From Nitrospiraceae bacterium (GTDB lineage: Bacteria; Nitrospirota; Thermodesulfovibrionia; Thermodesulfovibrionales; UBA9159), in contig DMNE01000405.1 in NCBI GenBank assembly GCA_003453735.1, positions 6,800 through 14,894 on the forward strand: a stretch of 8,095 bases of DNA, read 5' to 3'. This document shows, piece after piece, positions 1 to 6,134 of the stretch. The translations under genes and the position numbers were made by a program. A model generated the notes under the pieces. The model was given only the letters and a program-made list of their open reading frames with translations. It was not told the origin of the DNA and did no database searches. Within the stretch, counting starts at the first letter, position 1. Each line of letters opens with the position of its first letter.

Positions 1-76
1 AATGTTTAGCGGAGGACAGGCAAGGAGCATAGTGGAGAAAAGTTTTTTCGGTAAGGGTGGACATCTGAAGGAGTAG
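1..76 (+). CDS. possible 3' end of an unidentified gene
   Basis: A frame is open from the window edge to a TAG at 74-76. It gives about 24 residues rich in Gly and Lys and ending in HLKE. An ATG lies at 2-4, but nothing upstream is visible, so it may be internal. I do not recognise a family. It converges on the HNH gene and no U-tract terminator lies between them. The stretch is short enough to be open by chance. Confidence 0.2.
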   Translation, partial: MFSGGQARSIVEKSFFGKGGHLKE

Positions 77-120
77 AAAGATTCTGAGAGCCCACAGCTT
101 GTTCCTTTCCCGGTTTGACT

Positions 121-462
121 TTACTCTCCTTTCGTTCCCTTTAGATAATCCCCGAGCATGCTCCTGCTGTGTTCGTCGTCATGACAATAAATACAGAGAT
201 TCTCCCAGTTAGAGCCATCCGAGGGGTTATTCCGGTGATTCCCGTCTTTGTGGTGCACCGTCAGGAGATTCCGGTCTTTGAAGTCGAACTCTCTGCCACA
301 TTTTGCACAGATCAGGCCGTGGATTTTCAGGGATTGTTCCCTGTAATTAGAGGCAGGGGAGACACCCTCCTTTAATTCCCTGATGATTTCATTAACGGTT
401 TTTCCTCCTTCTGGCTTTTGCGGCTGAGGCCTCCTGAACTTTATTCGTTGTCTGCTTCCCAA
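121..462 (-). CDS. YajD-like HNH endonuclease family protein (TTG start)
   Basis: A 113-residue HNH-family protein, probably a metal-dependent nuclease; the cellular role of YajD-type proteins is not established. The C-terminal half shows the signature in order: CAKCGREF zinc-knuckle half, VHHKDGNHRNNP with the HNH histidine pair, then NWENLCIYCHDDEH with the second CxxC and metal-binding His. This order closely matches E. coli YajD (about 115 aa), including the YREQSLKIHG lead-in. The frame extends to an ATG at 543, but that codon has no ribosome binding site and lies upstream of a good promoter. I chose the TTG at 460-462: it is preceded by AGGAGGTGA with a 5-nt spacer, and it gives a YajD-like length. 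The gene stands alone between an unknown minus-strand gene and the window edge. Family assignment is firm; substrate is unknown. Confidence 0.88.
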   Translation of the reverse strand: MGSRQRIKFRRPQPQKPEGGKTVNEIIRELKEGVSPASNYREQSLKIHGLICAKCGREFDFKDRNLLTVHHKDGNHRNNPSDGSNWENLCIYCHDDEHSRSMLGDYLKGTKGE

Positions 463-465
463 TAA

Positions 466-474
466 ACTCACCTC
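466..474 (-). promoter_or_regulatory. ribosome binding site deciding the HNH start
   Basis: On the minus strand AGGAGGTGA is a near-complete anti-16S match, 5 nt before the TTG at 462. No other start in the frame has comparable spacing: the GTG three codons upstream overlaps this site, and the ATG at 543 has none. Confidence 0.7.
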
Positions 475-499
475 CTCTGATGTAGTGTCTCTCTCGCAT

Positions 500-529
500 A
501 TTATAGCGTCACGTTTGCAACTTTTCCAA
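500..529 (-). promoter_or_regulatory. sigma-70-type promoter of the HNH gene
   Basis: Read on the minus strand, TTGGAA (529-524) is followed after 18 nt by a perfect TATAAT (505-500). Transcription would begin near 493, leaving a leader of about 30 nt that contains the AGGAGGTGA before the TTG start. The promoter lies inside the longer ATG-initiated frame, which argues against that start. Confidence 0.6.
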
Positions 530-599
530 ATCGTTTCATCCAAGCGAGGCGCGAGCTATATGTGGTAGGTTGAGGCAGAGACTTTCTTCCGGTGTGGCA

Positions 600-1082
600 T
601 CAACCGCCGTATTTGCTGCACAGGGTTTCAATAAAGAGTTGAAGTTCATCCGGCTTAAGGAGACTACCCGGCAGTTGCGGTTCCAGCATGCAGGCGTTAA
701 AAATTTTCCTAAGAAGGGTTATGACACAGTAATTGATCAGCTCATCAGGAAAAGACGCAGGGGCATTTTCTATCAGCAAAAGCTCTGTATACCAAGTATC
801 CATTGTGGGAGCAATTCCTGCACAGTTATCGCCTCGGATGGCTCTGGGAGTTGCTCCTTTTGATAGTGCAAGAGCCCTGACGCCGTGATTTACGAGTTGA
901 AGTCCTCTCACGGAAGGATTTGAACCTATACCATGCCTCCCCTTTGTAATAGGAGAGAAACGGGATACATTAACACCTGAACAGTAGATCAATAGGTCCT
1001 CACCATTCCTCTTGTCAGGGCGCACTACAAAATAGAGAAAGGCGTTTATGTATTCAGTGGAATCTTGCATATTCATTCGCAC
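600..1082 (-). CDS. hypothetical protein, 160 aa, possibly the 3' part of a broken gene
   Basis: I do not recognise this family. Codon use and composition look like genuine coding sequence through to the TGA at 600-602. Visible features are a hydrophobic patch near the start (INAFLYFVV), a Gly-rich stretch around residues 40-50, and a hydrophobic Cys-containing segment near residues 115-130 (NYCVITLLRKIFNAC). No signal peptide or clear transmembrane helix is seen. Starts possible are GTG 1082, ATG 1076 and ATG 1070; the only upstream help is a weak GTAGGT, which suits ATG 1076. The same frame continues upstream past a single TGA (1092-1094) into about 34 more protein-like codons before a TAA (1197-1199). 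The visible product may thus be the 3' portion of a longer decayed gene. Confidence 0.5.
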   Translation of the reverse strand: MRMNMQDSTEYINAFLYFVVRPDKRNGEDLLIYCSGVNVSRFSPITKGRHGIGSNPSVRGLQLVNHGVRALALSKGATPRAIRGDNCAGIAPTMDTWYTELLLIENAPASFPDELINYCVITLLRKIFNACMLEPQLPGSLLKPDELQLFIETLCSKYGG

Positions 1083-1091
1083 TTGACCTAC

Positions 1092-1196
1092 TCATTCTTC
1101 ATAAGCCATTAAAGTTATCGCCGATTCTGCCATGACTACTCCGTAAAACGTATCCTCTATATAAACTGTACCATAAAAAGGCAGCCTGCTGAGATA
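1092..1196 (-). pseudogene. possible upstream coding remnant in frame with the 160-aa gene
   Basis: This stretch is open between TAA 1197-1199 and TGA 1092-1094 and is in exactly the same frame as the 160-aa protein downstream. The translation reads like protein (YGTVYIEDTFYG, then VVMAESAITLMAYEE) but lacks a proper start, apart from an ATG at 1133 preceded by GGAG at 5-nt spacing that would give only 13 residues. The simplest reading is a gene interrupted by UGA. Alternatively the ATG-initiated 13-residue peptide could be a leader whose stop sits just before the next start. Confidence 0.3.
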
Positions 1197-1250
1197 TTAA
1201 ACGGGAACAGACTGCTCAGCCTAGAAGCGCAGAAGTGCAAAAGTCAGGAG

Positions 1251-1403
1251 GTGAGAATCAAGGCAATAAACGGCACTAGTGCCGTATTCTTTGAGATTTG
1301 CATGGCCAATGACAATCGTTGATTTCGCTTCTCTGTCGCCGCAGATCTCGAGAAAATGTCTCCTTTTTCTAAAGTCTCGTTGATAGAAAGGTAGGCACCC
1401 TCC
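1251..1403 (+). pseudogene. possible decayed small gene with strong ribosome binding site
   Basis: A perfect AGGAGGTGA (1246-1254) runs into the GTG at 1251. From that GTG the frame reads 23 protein-like codons (INGTSAVFFEICMANDNR) to TGA at 1320-1322. It then continues in the same frame with FRFSVAADLEKMSPFSKVS to a TAG near 1401-1403. No canonical start lies 5-10 nt after the Shine-Dalgarno, so the true start may be lost. I recognise no family. The minus strand is also open here without a ribosome binding site. Probably a degraded remnant. Confidence 0.25.
1270..1285. repeat. 16-bp perfect palindrome
   Basis: ACGGCACTAGTGCCGT is identical to its reverse complement with no spacer. It lies just 3' of the orphan ribosome binding site at 1246. 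A perfect 16-mer palindrome is expected only about 0.1 times in 8 kb of random sequence. It could be a dimeric-regulator operator or chance. Confidence 0.4.
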
Positions 1404-1590
1404 AGAACGATAGATAATTCAAGCAAGCATTAAAAAAAGTCAAATCTACCTCAATAAACCACGATTTTTATCCCTGGCCCACCGATAGCGACTGAAAGAA
1501 GAGAGCCCTCTTGAGTTTAAGAGTTGCGCAAATATGCATTTTATAATACCCTAAATACAAGAGGGGATAAATCCTCGCTCCTTTCTCTTG
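1404..1590. other. intergenic stretch without a supported gene
   Basis: Together with the remnants listed above, positions 1083-1590 contain no intact gene I can defend. An AT-rich segment at 1530-1560 contains a perfect TATAAT. No tRNA, terminator or repeat array is seen. Confidence 0.6.
1542..1547 (+). promoter_or_regulatory. possible -10 box ahead of the small-gene pair
   Basis: A perfect TATAAT lies about 85 nt upstream of the ATG at 1631 in AT-rich sequence. At 16-18 nt upstream I see no good -35 hexamer (sequence near AAGAGT), so the promoter would be weak or activator-dependent. Confidence 0.3.
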
Positions 1591-1630
1591 AATGACAAAG
1601 TTCCTTTCGAGTGGGCAGGGAGGTGATAGC

Positions 1631-1798
1631 ATGGTACTCGAATTAGATGCGAAGGAGAGGGAGACGTTAAAACGTGCTCTTGAAGTTCTTGAAGAAAAAC
1701 TGAGAAATGAAAGGGTTAAAACTGGCAAACGCGAATGGAGGGCTTCTCTTCGGGACGAAGAGGATTCCATAAAAAGGATTCTGAAGAAGGTAGCTTAA
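1631..1798 (+). CDS. small charged helical protein, 55 aa, unknown function
   Basis: The start is the ATG at 1631, because GGGAGGTGA lies about 7 nt before it (GGAGG core 1619-1623). The frame also allows an earlier ATG at 1592, but that would put this ribosome binding site inside the gene. The product is 55 residues, very rich in Glu, Lys and Arg, with no Cys. Leu, Val and Ile recur at heptad-like spacing (LDAKERETLKRALEVLEEKL), which predicts one or two amphipathic helices or a short coiled coil. There is no signal peptide. Small helical proteins of this style occur in Nitrospirota and Geobacter-like genomes as hypotheticals; I assign no function. It lies 73 nt upstream of the DUF1059 gene and may be cotranscribed with it. 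Confidence 0.75.
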   Translation: MVLELDAKERETLKRALEVLEEKLRNERVKTGKREWRASLRDEEDSIKRILKKVA

Positions 1799-1812
1799 AA
1801 ACAGGCGTTGTG

Positions 1813-1857
1813 CGGGAAATTGCCATCAAGAATTTTCCCGGGCTACTGAGGGAAAAT
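1813..1857 (+). promoter_or_regulatory. alternative-hairpin leader before the DUF1059 gene
   Basis: The segment 1832-1839 (ATTTTCCC) can pair either backward with CGGGAAAT-like 1813-1821 or forward with GGGAAAAT at 1850-1857. The forward arm ends only a few bases before the AAGGAGG ribosome binding site. The two pairings exclude each other, as in attenuators or translational switches. The pairing is visible in the sequence; regulation is inference. Confidence 0.3.
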
Positions 1858-1871
1858 CGAAGGAGGTTGAT

Positions 1872-2045
1872 ATGAAAGTCTTAGCCTGTAAAGATGTCGG
1901 AGCTAACTGTGACTTTCAGGCGCGCGGGAGAACCGTAGATGAGGTCCTCAAAAAAGCGTCTGAACATGCAAGGAGGGACCACGATATAAAAAGGGTCACA
2001 AAAGATTACCTTTATGCATGGCGCACAAAGATTCACGAAGAATGA
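1872..2045 (+). CDS. DUF1059 family small protein (57 aa)
   Basis: A complete 57-residue gene with a very strong ribosome binding site (AAGGAGGTTGAT) directly before the ATG. The sequence begins MKVLACKDVGANCDFQARG, with Cys6 and Cys13, continues TVDEVLKKASEHARRDH with His32 and His37, and ends in a basic helix. This layout is typical of DUF1059 proteins, sometimes annotated as predicted small metal-binding proteins because of the conserved Cys and His. The biochemical role is not known. The product is presumably cytoplasmic, with no signal peptide. It follows the 55-aa gene and may share its transcript. The stop is TGA, with a structured intergenic region beyond it. Confidence 0.85.
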   Translation: MKVLACKDVGANCDFQARGRTVDEVLKKASEHARRDHDIKRVTKDYLYAWRTKIHEE

Positions 2046-2049
2046 TTCA

Positions 2050-2123
2050 GCCGAGGTCAAATAACAGAGCGGCATGAAGCGGAATCAGAGGGGCCGATGC
2101 CGTAGAACGGCCCCTCACTCGGC
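2050..2123 (+). terminator. strong nested hairpin after the DUF1059 gene, without U-tract
   Basis: A perfect 9-bp GC-rich stem, GAGGGGCCG (2088-2096) with CGGCCCCTC (2108-2116), has an 11-nt loop. An outer 6-bp pair, GCCGAG (2050-2055) with CTCGGC (2118-2123), brackets it. It sits right after the stop codon, where a terminator or mRNA-stabilising structure is expected. No run of U follows, so it is not a classical intrinsic terminator. Confidence 0.4.
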
Positions 2124-2226
2124 GGCGGAAGGAGAGCCGATTACCCGTTAAATCAAGCCTTTGTTTCATGCCCATCTTGTCACCTGTTCAGAAGCGGTGA
2201 GTTCTCTTTTTGTGGTACATTAAACC

Positions 2227-3765
2227 ATGTCCGAAAAAATCCTCGTCAGGGGAGTCAATTGGATAGGTGATGCTGTAATGACAATGCCTGCCTTGAGGGC
2301 GTTGAAAAAAGCATATCTTGGTTCAAAGCTGGCCCTGCTGCTAAAACCATCGGTTTCGGCCTTGTTTGAGACTGATCCCTTCGTTGATGAAATCATCCTC
2401 TATGAAAACAGATTCAAGGGATTTATCGGAAAGATCAAACTTGCCCGAATATTACGAAAGAAAGGTTTTTCGAAGGCGGTTCTCTTCCAGAATGCCTTTG
2501 ATGCCGCACTTGCAGTCTTTCTTGCAGGCATTCCTGAGAGGATAGGATATGATAGGGACGGACGGGGCCTTCTTCTTACAAAACCGATCCGCTTTCACCA
2601 TGAGGACAGGAAGCTGCATCATATCGAGTACTATCTCGACCTCCTGAGGAGGGCTGGCATAAAGGCAGAGTATTCGCAGCCCTGGATTTATCTGTCTCTG
2701 GAGGAAAGATTGGCTGCTCGGGAAAGGCTCTCCGGATTGAATAGACCTATTCTCGGAATAAATCCCGGTGCGGCGTATGGGTCTTCGAAGCGGTGGTTCC
2801 CTGAAAGGTTCGCGGAAGTGGCGAACTGGTTCATGAAAGATACCGGTGGGAGTGTGGTCATCTTCGGGGGAAAAGACGAGACAAGCATGGCACAGGAGAT
2901 TGACCATTTTGTTAATAGAGGGCAGATACAGTCATTTGCGAATACTATAGAGGAGGCTCACTCGCTGCTGAACCTGGCAGGCAAGACATCCCTGAGAGAG
3001 CTGGTTTCATGCATAGCGGAATGCGATGTTTTGATCACCAACGATTCAGGCCCGATGCATATAGCCTATGCAGTGGGAACACCCCTGGTGGCGATATTCG
3101 GGTCGACGGCCCCTGAACTAACGGGTCCTGTCGAAGGCCGCAATATGGTAATGAAACATGATTTCGCATGCAGTCCCTGTTTTGCACGCACCTGTGCGAC
3201 GAGTGACATGAGATGCATGTATTCCGTAACCGCAGACGACGTTTATATCGGTGTCAAGAAATTACTTCCTGACAAGAAGGCGGTCTTTTTTGACAGGGAT
3301 GGGACACTCTGCAACGATGCCGATTACCTGGGGAACTGGAATGACTTCAAGATTCTCCCGGGGGTCGAAGGTCTCGGCGTGTTGAAGAACAAGGGATATA
3401 GTCTCTTCGGCGTGACCAATCAATCGGGGATCGCAAGGGGAGTTGTCGATGAGGCCTTTGTGAAAGAGGTCAATCAGGTATTTATCGACAAATACGGTTT
3501 CGATGGCTTCTATTATTGTCCTCACCATCCCGATGAGCATTGCCTGTGCCGGAAACCGGAACCGGGCATGGTCCTGGAGGCAAGGCACCGGCAGGGAATA
3601 GATCTTAAGAGGTCTTATATCATTGGGGACAAAGAGGTCGACATGGCCCTTGCAAGGGCCGTGGGCGCAAAGGGTATCCTCGTGAGAACAGGTCAAGAGA
3701 GAGAATCGAGATATGCGGATTTTGTCGTGGATGCCCTTAACGATGCTATACGGTTGGTCAAATAG
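2227..3765 (+). CDS. waaF-gmhB: fused ADP-heptose:LPS heptosyltransferase II and heptose-1,7-bisphosphate phosphatase (WaaF-GmhB)
   Basis: A 512-residue two-domain cytoplasmic enzyme. Residues 1 to about 345 are a glycosyltransferase family 9 (WaaF) domain: VRGVNWIGDAVMTMPAL at the N terminus, NPGAAYGSSKRWFPERF around 179-195, and TNDSGPMHIA (271-280) at the ADP-heptose site. This domain adds the second heptose to the LPS inner core. Residues 350-512 are a HAD-IIIA GmhB domain, which removes the 7-phosphate from D-glycero-manno-heptose 1,7-bisphosphate on the way to ADP-heptose. It has the nucleophile motif DRDGT (356-360), NQSGIARG (398-405), a C-x-H-x5-C-x-C zinc site (Cys431, His433, Cys439, Cys441) and IGDKEVD (466-472). 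All expected catalytic residues are present. A Cys4 cluster (315, 318, 323, 330) lies near the domain junction. The ribosome binding site is weak. The waaC-like gene starts 9 nt later. Confidence 0.93.
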   Translation: MSEKILVRGVNWIGDAVMTMPALRALKKAYLGSKLALLLKPSVSALFETDPFVDEIILYENRFKGFIGKIKLARILRKKGFSKAVLFQNAFDAALAVFLAGIPERIGYDRDGRGLLLTKPIRFHHEDRKLHHIEYYLDLLRRAGIKAEYSQPWIYLSLEERLAARERLSGLNRPILGINPGAAYGSSKRWFPERFAEVANWFMKDTGGSVVIFGGKDETSMAQEIDHFVNRGQIQSFANTIEEAHSLLNLAGKTSLRELVSCIAECDVLITNDSGPMHIAYAVGTPLVAIFGSTAPELTGPVEGRNMVMKHDFACSPCFARTCATSDMRCMYSVTADDVYIGVKKLLPDKKAVFFDRDGTLCNDADYLGNWNDFKILPGVEGLGVLKNKGYSLFGVTNQSGIARGVVDEAFVKEVNQVFIDKYGFDGFYYCPHHPDEHCLCRKPEPGMVLEARHRQGIDLKRSYIIGDKEVDMALARAVGAKGILVRTGQERESRYADFVVDALNDAIRLVK

Positions 3766-3774
3766 AGGTCTGTC

Positions 3775-4791
3775 GTGCTCCAGAGAAAGAAGATACTCGT
3801 AATAAAACCGAGTTCTCTTGGTGATGTCGTTCACAGCCTGCCTGTTTTACATGCCATAAAGCGAAGTTTCCCTAGCGCAGAAATACATTGGATTGTTGCA
3901 AAAGGGTTTGAGGGCATACTCGAAGGTCATCCGATGATTGAGAGGTTATGGGTTATCAATAAAGACGACTGGAAAAGGATAGCGAAAGTAAAAGATTCCC
4001 TCTTAGAATTCCGGAGACTCTTCAAGGAGTTAAGGGCAGAGAGATTCGATTTTGCCATTGACCTTCAGGGCCTCCTCAGGAGTGGATTTATAGCAGAGGC
4101 ATCAGGCGCTCCAGTGCGTGTCGGCTTTAAGGAAGCGCGGGAAGGCAGCACCATCTTTTATACCCATACGGTTATCGGCGGAGTGGATATTCACGCGGTT
4201 GACAGATATCTCAAGGTAGCAGCATGCCTCGGATGCGATACCTCCGAAGTGCGATTCCCCTTTCCTCCATCCGAGAGATCTTTAACTCTTGAAGGTGCTC
4301 TTTTAGAGTTCGCCAGTGGTAATTATGCTGTCATGACTCCCGGCGCGCGGGGATCTGCAAAACGGTGGCCTGCCCGGAGGTTTGGAGAGCTGGCGTCAGT
4401 GCTACCGATGAAGACACTGGTCATCGGCAGCAAGGGTGATATATCCCTTGCCGAAGAAGTAGTCGACGCTTCAAAGGGTATGGCGGTTTCCCTTTCGGGA
4501 AAGACTGATTTGAAGGGATTGATCGAGATTATCCGGTGTGCCAGGTTTATGGTCTGCAACGACACAGGTCCGATGCACATTGCTGCGGCACTCGGGGTTC
4601 ATGTTTTCGCCCTGTTCGGACCTACCAATCCCCTGAGAACCGGCCCTTACGGGAGCACCCATAGCATAGTAAAACAAGCTATGCCCTGTTCGCCCTGCTA
4701 TAAGAAGAGTTGCAAAACTATTGCCTGTATGGATATGATAAAAACAGAAGAGGTGATAAAATTAATCCAAGAGTTCCTGGGGGGTAAATAG
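3775..4791 (+). CDS. waaC: ADP-heptose:LPS heptosyltransferase I family (WaaC-like)
   Basis: A 338-residue glycosyltransferase family 9 protein, predicted to transfer the first L-glycero-D-manno-heptose from ADP-heptose to Kdo of the LPS inner core on the cytoplasmic face of the inner membrane. Motifs: IKPSSLGDVVHSLP (10-23) is the WaaC-type N-terminal loop; IDLQGLLRSG (95-104); TPGARGSAKRWP (188-199); NDTGPMHIA (262-270); and FGPTNPLRTGP (281-291). The C-terminal part holds a CxxCx4Cx4C cluster (Cys305, 308, 313, 318), resembling that of the upstream WaaF domain. The start is GTG 3775, supported by GAGGT 5 nt upstream and by the motif lying close to the N terminus. It follows the waaF-gmhB stop by 9 nt and precedes the thioredoxin-like gene by 2 nt, so all three are almost certainly cotranscribed. 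Specificity (I versus another heptosyltransferase) is inferred from motifs. Confidence 0.9.
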   Translation: MLQRKKILVIKPSSLGDVVHSLPVLHAIKRSFPSAEIHWIVAKGFEGILEGHPMIERLWVINKDDWKRIAKVKDSLLEFRRLFKELRAERFDFAIDLQGLLRSGFIAEASGAPVRVGFKEAREGSTIFYTHTVIGGVDIHAVDRYLKVAACLGCDTSEVRFPFPPSERSLTLEGALLEFASGNYAVMTPGARGSAKRWPARRFGELASVLPMKTLVIGSKGDISLAEEVVDASKGMAVSLSGKTDLKGLIEIIRCARFMVCNDTGPMHIAAALGVHVFALFGPTNPLRTGPYGSTHSIVKQAMPCSPCYKKSCKTIACMDMIKTEEVIKLIQEFLGGK

Positions 4792-4793
4792 CC

Positions 4794-5249
4794 ATGAAAT
4801 ATCTGAGTGTCCTTATCATAGGCATCGTCCTGACTCTGTCTTGTCCTGCCTTTGCATCTGAAGGGGTGAAGTGGCTTTCATTGAAGGAAGGGATAGAAAA
4901 GGCAAAAACCGAAAACAAGCCAATAATCGTTGATTTCTTCTTTGGCAAGGGATGTCCGCGGTGCGAAAAACTTCAGTCTAATGTCTATAGTAACCCGGCG
5001 ATCGCCAAGAAAATTATGGATGATTTTGTGCCTGTCATGGTAGACCTCAAGAAGAAACTTTCGAAAGAGGAAGAAGAGCTTGGAAAGAAATATGACTTTA
5101 AGAATGACTGCCTGCTCCTCTTTCTTGACCCCGAGGGTAACATTATCAAAGACCCCGGCGGCAAAAGGCTCTGTTTTGTAGATTATGTGGAGCCTGATGC
5201 CTTCATCCAGTACCTCGATATGGTCAAGGCAAGACTTTCAAACAAATAA
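4794..5249 (+). CDS. exported thioredoxin-fold protein, CPRC active site, no cis-Pro
   Basis: A 151-residue protein with a Sec signal peptide: a short basic start, hydrophobic core 6-16, and AFA-SEG cleavage predicted after residue 21. The mature part is a thioredoxin fold of the thioredoxin_7 kind: KPIIVDFFFGKGCPRC puts the redox motif CPRC at 54-57, and FLDPEGN follows the central strands near 110-116. The likely role is a periplasmic thiol reductase or oxidase. In related proteins the strand before FLDP carries a cis-Pro; here the corresponding residue appears to be Cys106 (KNDCLLLF), with a further Cys at 127. The start codon lies 2 nt after the waaC-like stop, with a GGGGGG purine run upstream as ribosome binding site. 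It is translationally close-coupled to the LPS core genes, but no functional link to heptose transfer is known. The exact subfamily is uncertain. Confidence 0.85.
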   Translation: MKYLSVLIIGIVLTLSCPAFASEGVKWLSLKEGIEKAKTENKPIIVDFFFGKGCPRCEKLQSNVYSNPAIAKKIMDDFVPVMVDLKKKLSKEEEELGKKYDFKNDCLLLFLDPEGNIIKDPGGKRLCFVDYVEPDAFIQYLDMVKARLSNK

Positions 5250-5801
5250 CCTTTACGTTCACGACGCACTCTGTCTACGAGTAAAAAGGCAACGCCATGA
5301 GTATGGCTCGCAATTAATTGAGGGTAGTTGGTGAGGCTTTTCCCTTCCATGCTAATGAAGAGTTCCATGGGTCCTTCATAAAGAGCATTTATTAGTTGAT
5401 AAGGCTTTTTTTTGGTGTCTTTTTGGCCGTAATTTCTCTTATCGTTTAGAGGAGCGATGACCTCTCCCCGCCGGTCGGTACGGTGGATAGTCTATCTTCT
5501 CCCACTTTGCAAGAAGAGCATTGCTCTGGTCGCCCTCAATCGATAACCCGGGAATGCAAGGGGCAGCGATTCCGCAATAAACCCAAGCCAACCGATAACG
5601 ACTCAAGTCTATCTGGGCAAGATCAGCGACACCGAAGCCATCAGGTGGATGGATATTCCCACGGGAGATAGAAATCCGGATTGGCTATTGATCGCCGGGG
5701 CCTGCATTTGCGGCTATTTGCACGAGGATTACAAGCCCGCACAACTAAGACGAGACAAAAACTGAGGATTTACGGGAGAACTATGCCTACCGTTTGAGTT
5801 C

Positions 5802-5838
5802 AGGGGCCGCCGGAGGGTGGAGCTTGTCGGCGGTCCCT
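5802..5838. repeat. GC-rich inverted repeat (11-bp stem)
   Basis: AGGGGCCGCCG (5802-5812) pairs with CGGCGGTCCCT (5828-5838) across a 15-nt loop, with one G-U pair on the plus-strand RNA. It is isolated from any gene and lacks a U-tract. Confidence 0.5.
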
Positions 5839-6072
5839 TGGAACGAAAGTTATGTCAGTATTTCATCTCTTGTTTGACGTGTAACATGGGAAAATGGTCC
5901 AGCTCATTTTATTGGCTATATCCGAATCTCCCAATCCATAACATGCTGATTCTTAAGGCTATTCGGCTTCTGAAGAGCCTCTACGAGATGTACAAATTTG
6001 GAGCTATAACTGTTCACGCTAAATCGCCATTTCTCCCTACAGCAAGGAAAGGGAATAGGCCATTAAGATGAC

Positions 6073-6110
6073 GTCTCTATGGAAAACTCTAGGGAGTTTC
6101 CCACAGAGAC
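6073..6110. repeat. 17-bp inverted repeat, 4-nt loop
   Basis: GTCTCTATGGAAAACTC (6073-6089) pairs with GAGTTTCCCACAGAGAC (6094-6110) around TAGG. Two positions mismatch as A-C on the plus strand but become G-U wobbles on the minus-strand RNA. That suggests the structure is maintained as RNA from the minus strand, if at all. No U-tract follows on either strand. Confidence 0.55.
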
Positions 6111-6111
6111 T

Positions 6112-6134
6112 TTGATAAGTCTACGACTTATCAA
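6112..6134. repeat. perfect 10-bp inverted repeat, 3-nt loop
   Basis: TTGATAAGTC (6112-6121) and GACTTATCAA (6125-6134) are perfect reverse complements around TAC, one base after the preceding hairpin. The tandem arrangement is unusual. There is no terminator U-run. Possible readings are a binding site for a dimeric protein, a mobile-element end or a structured RNA. Confidence 0.55.

Noticed and set aside
1244..1426. 60-aa minus-strand frame starting with TTG
   Set aside because: It has no ribosome binding site. It is phase-aligned antisense to a plus-strand frame with a better signal, and the composition is unremarkable.
3262..3834. 190-aa minus-strand open frame
   Set aside because: It lies antisense to the GmhB domain and the start of the WaaC-like gene, which have clear motifs; it is a shadow.
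5874..5902. TTGACG as a -35 box for a transcript from the gene-free stretch
   Set aside because: No -10-like hexamer occurs 16-18 nt downstream.
5817..6071. 84-aa plus-strand frame starting near the 5802-5838 hairpin
   Set aside because: No Shine-Dalgarno, start inside the hairpin loop, no recognisable domain, atypical composition.
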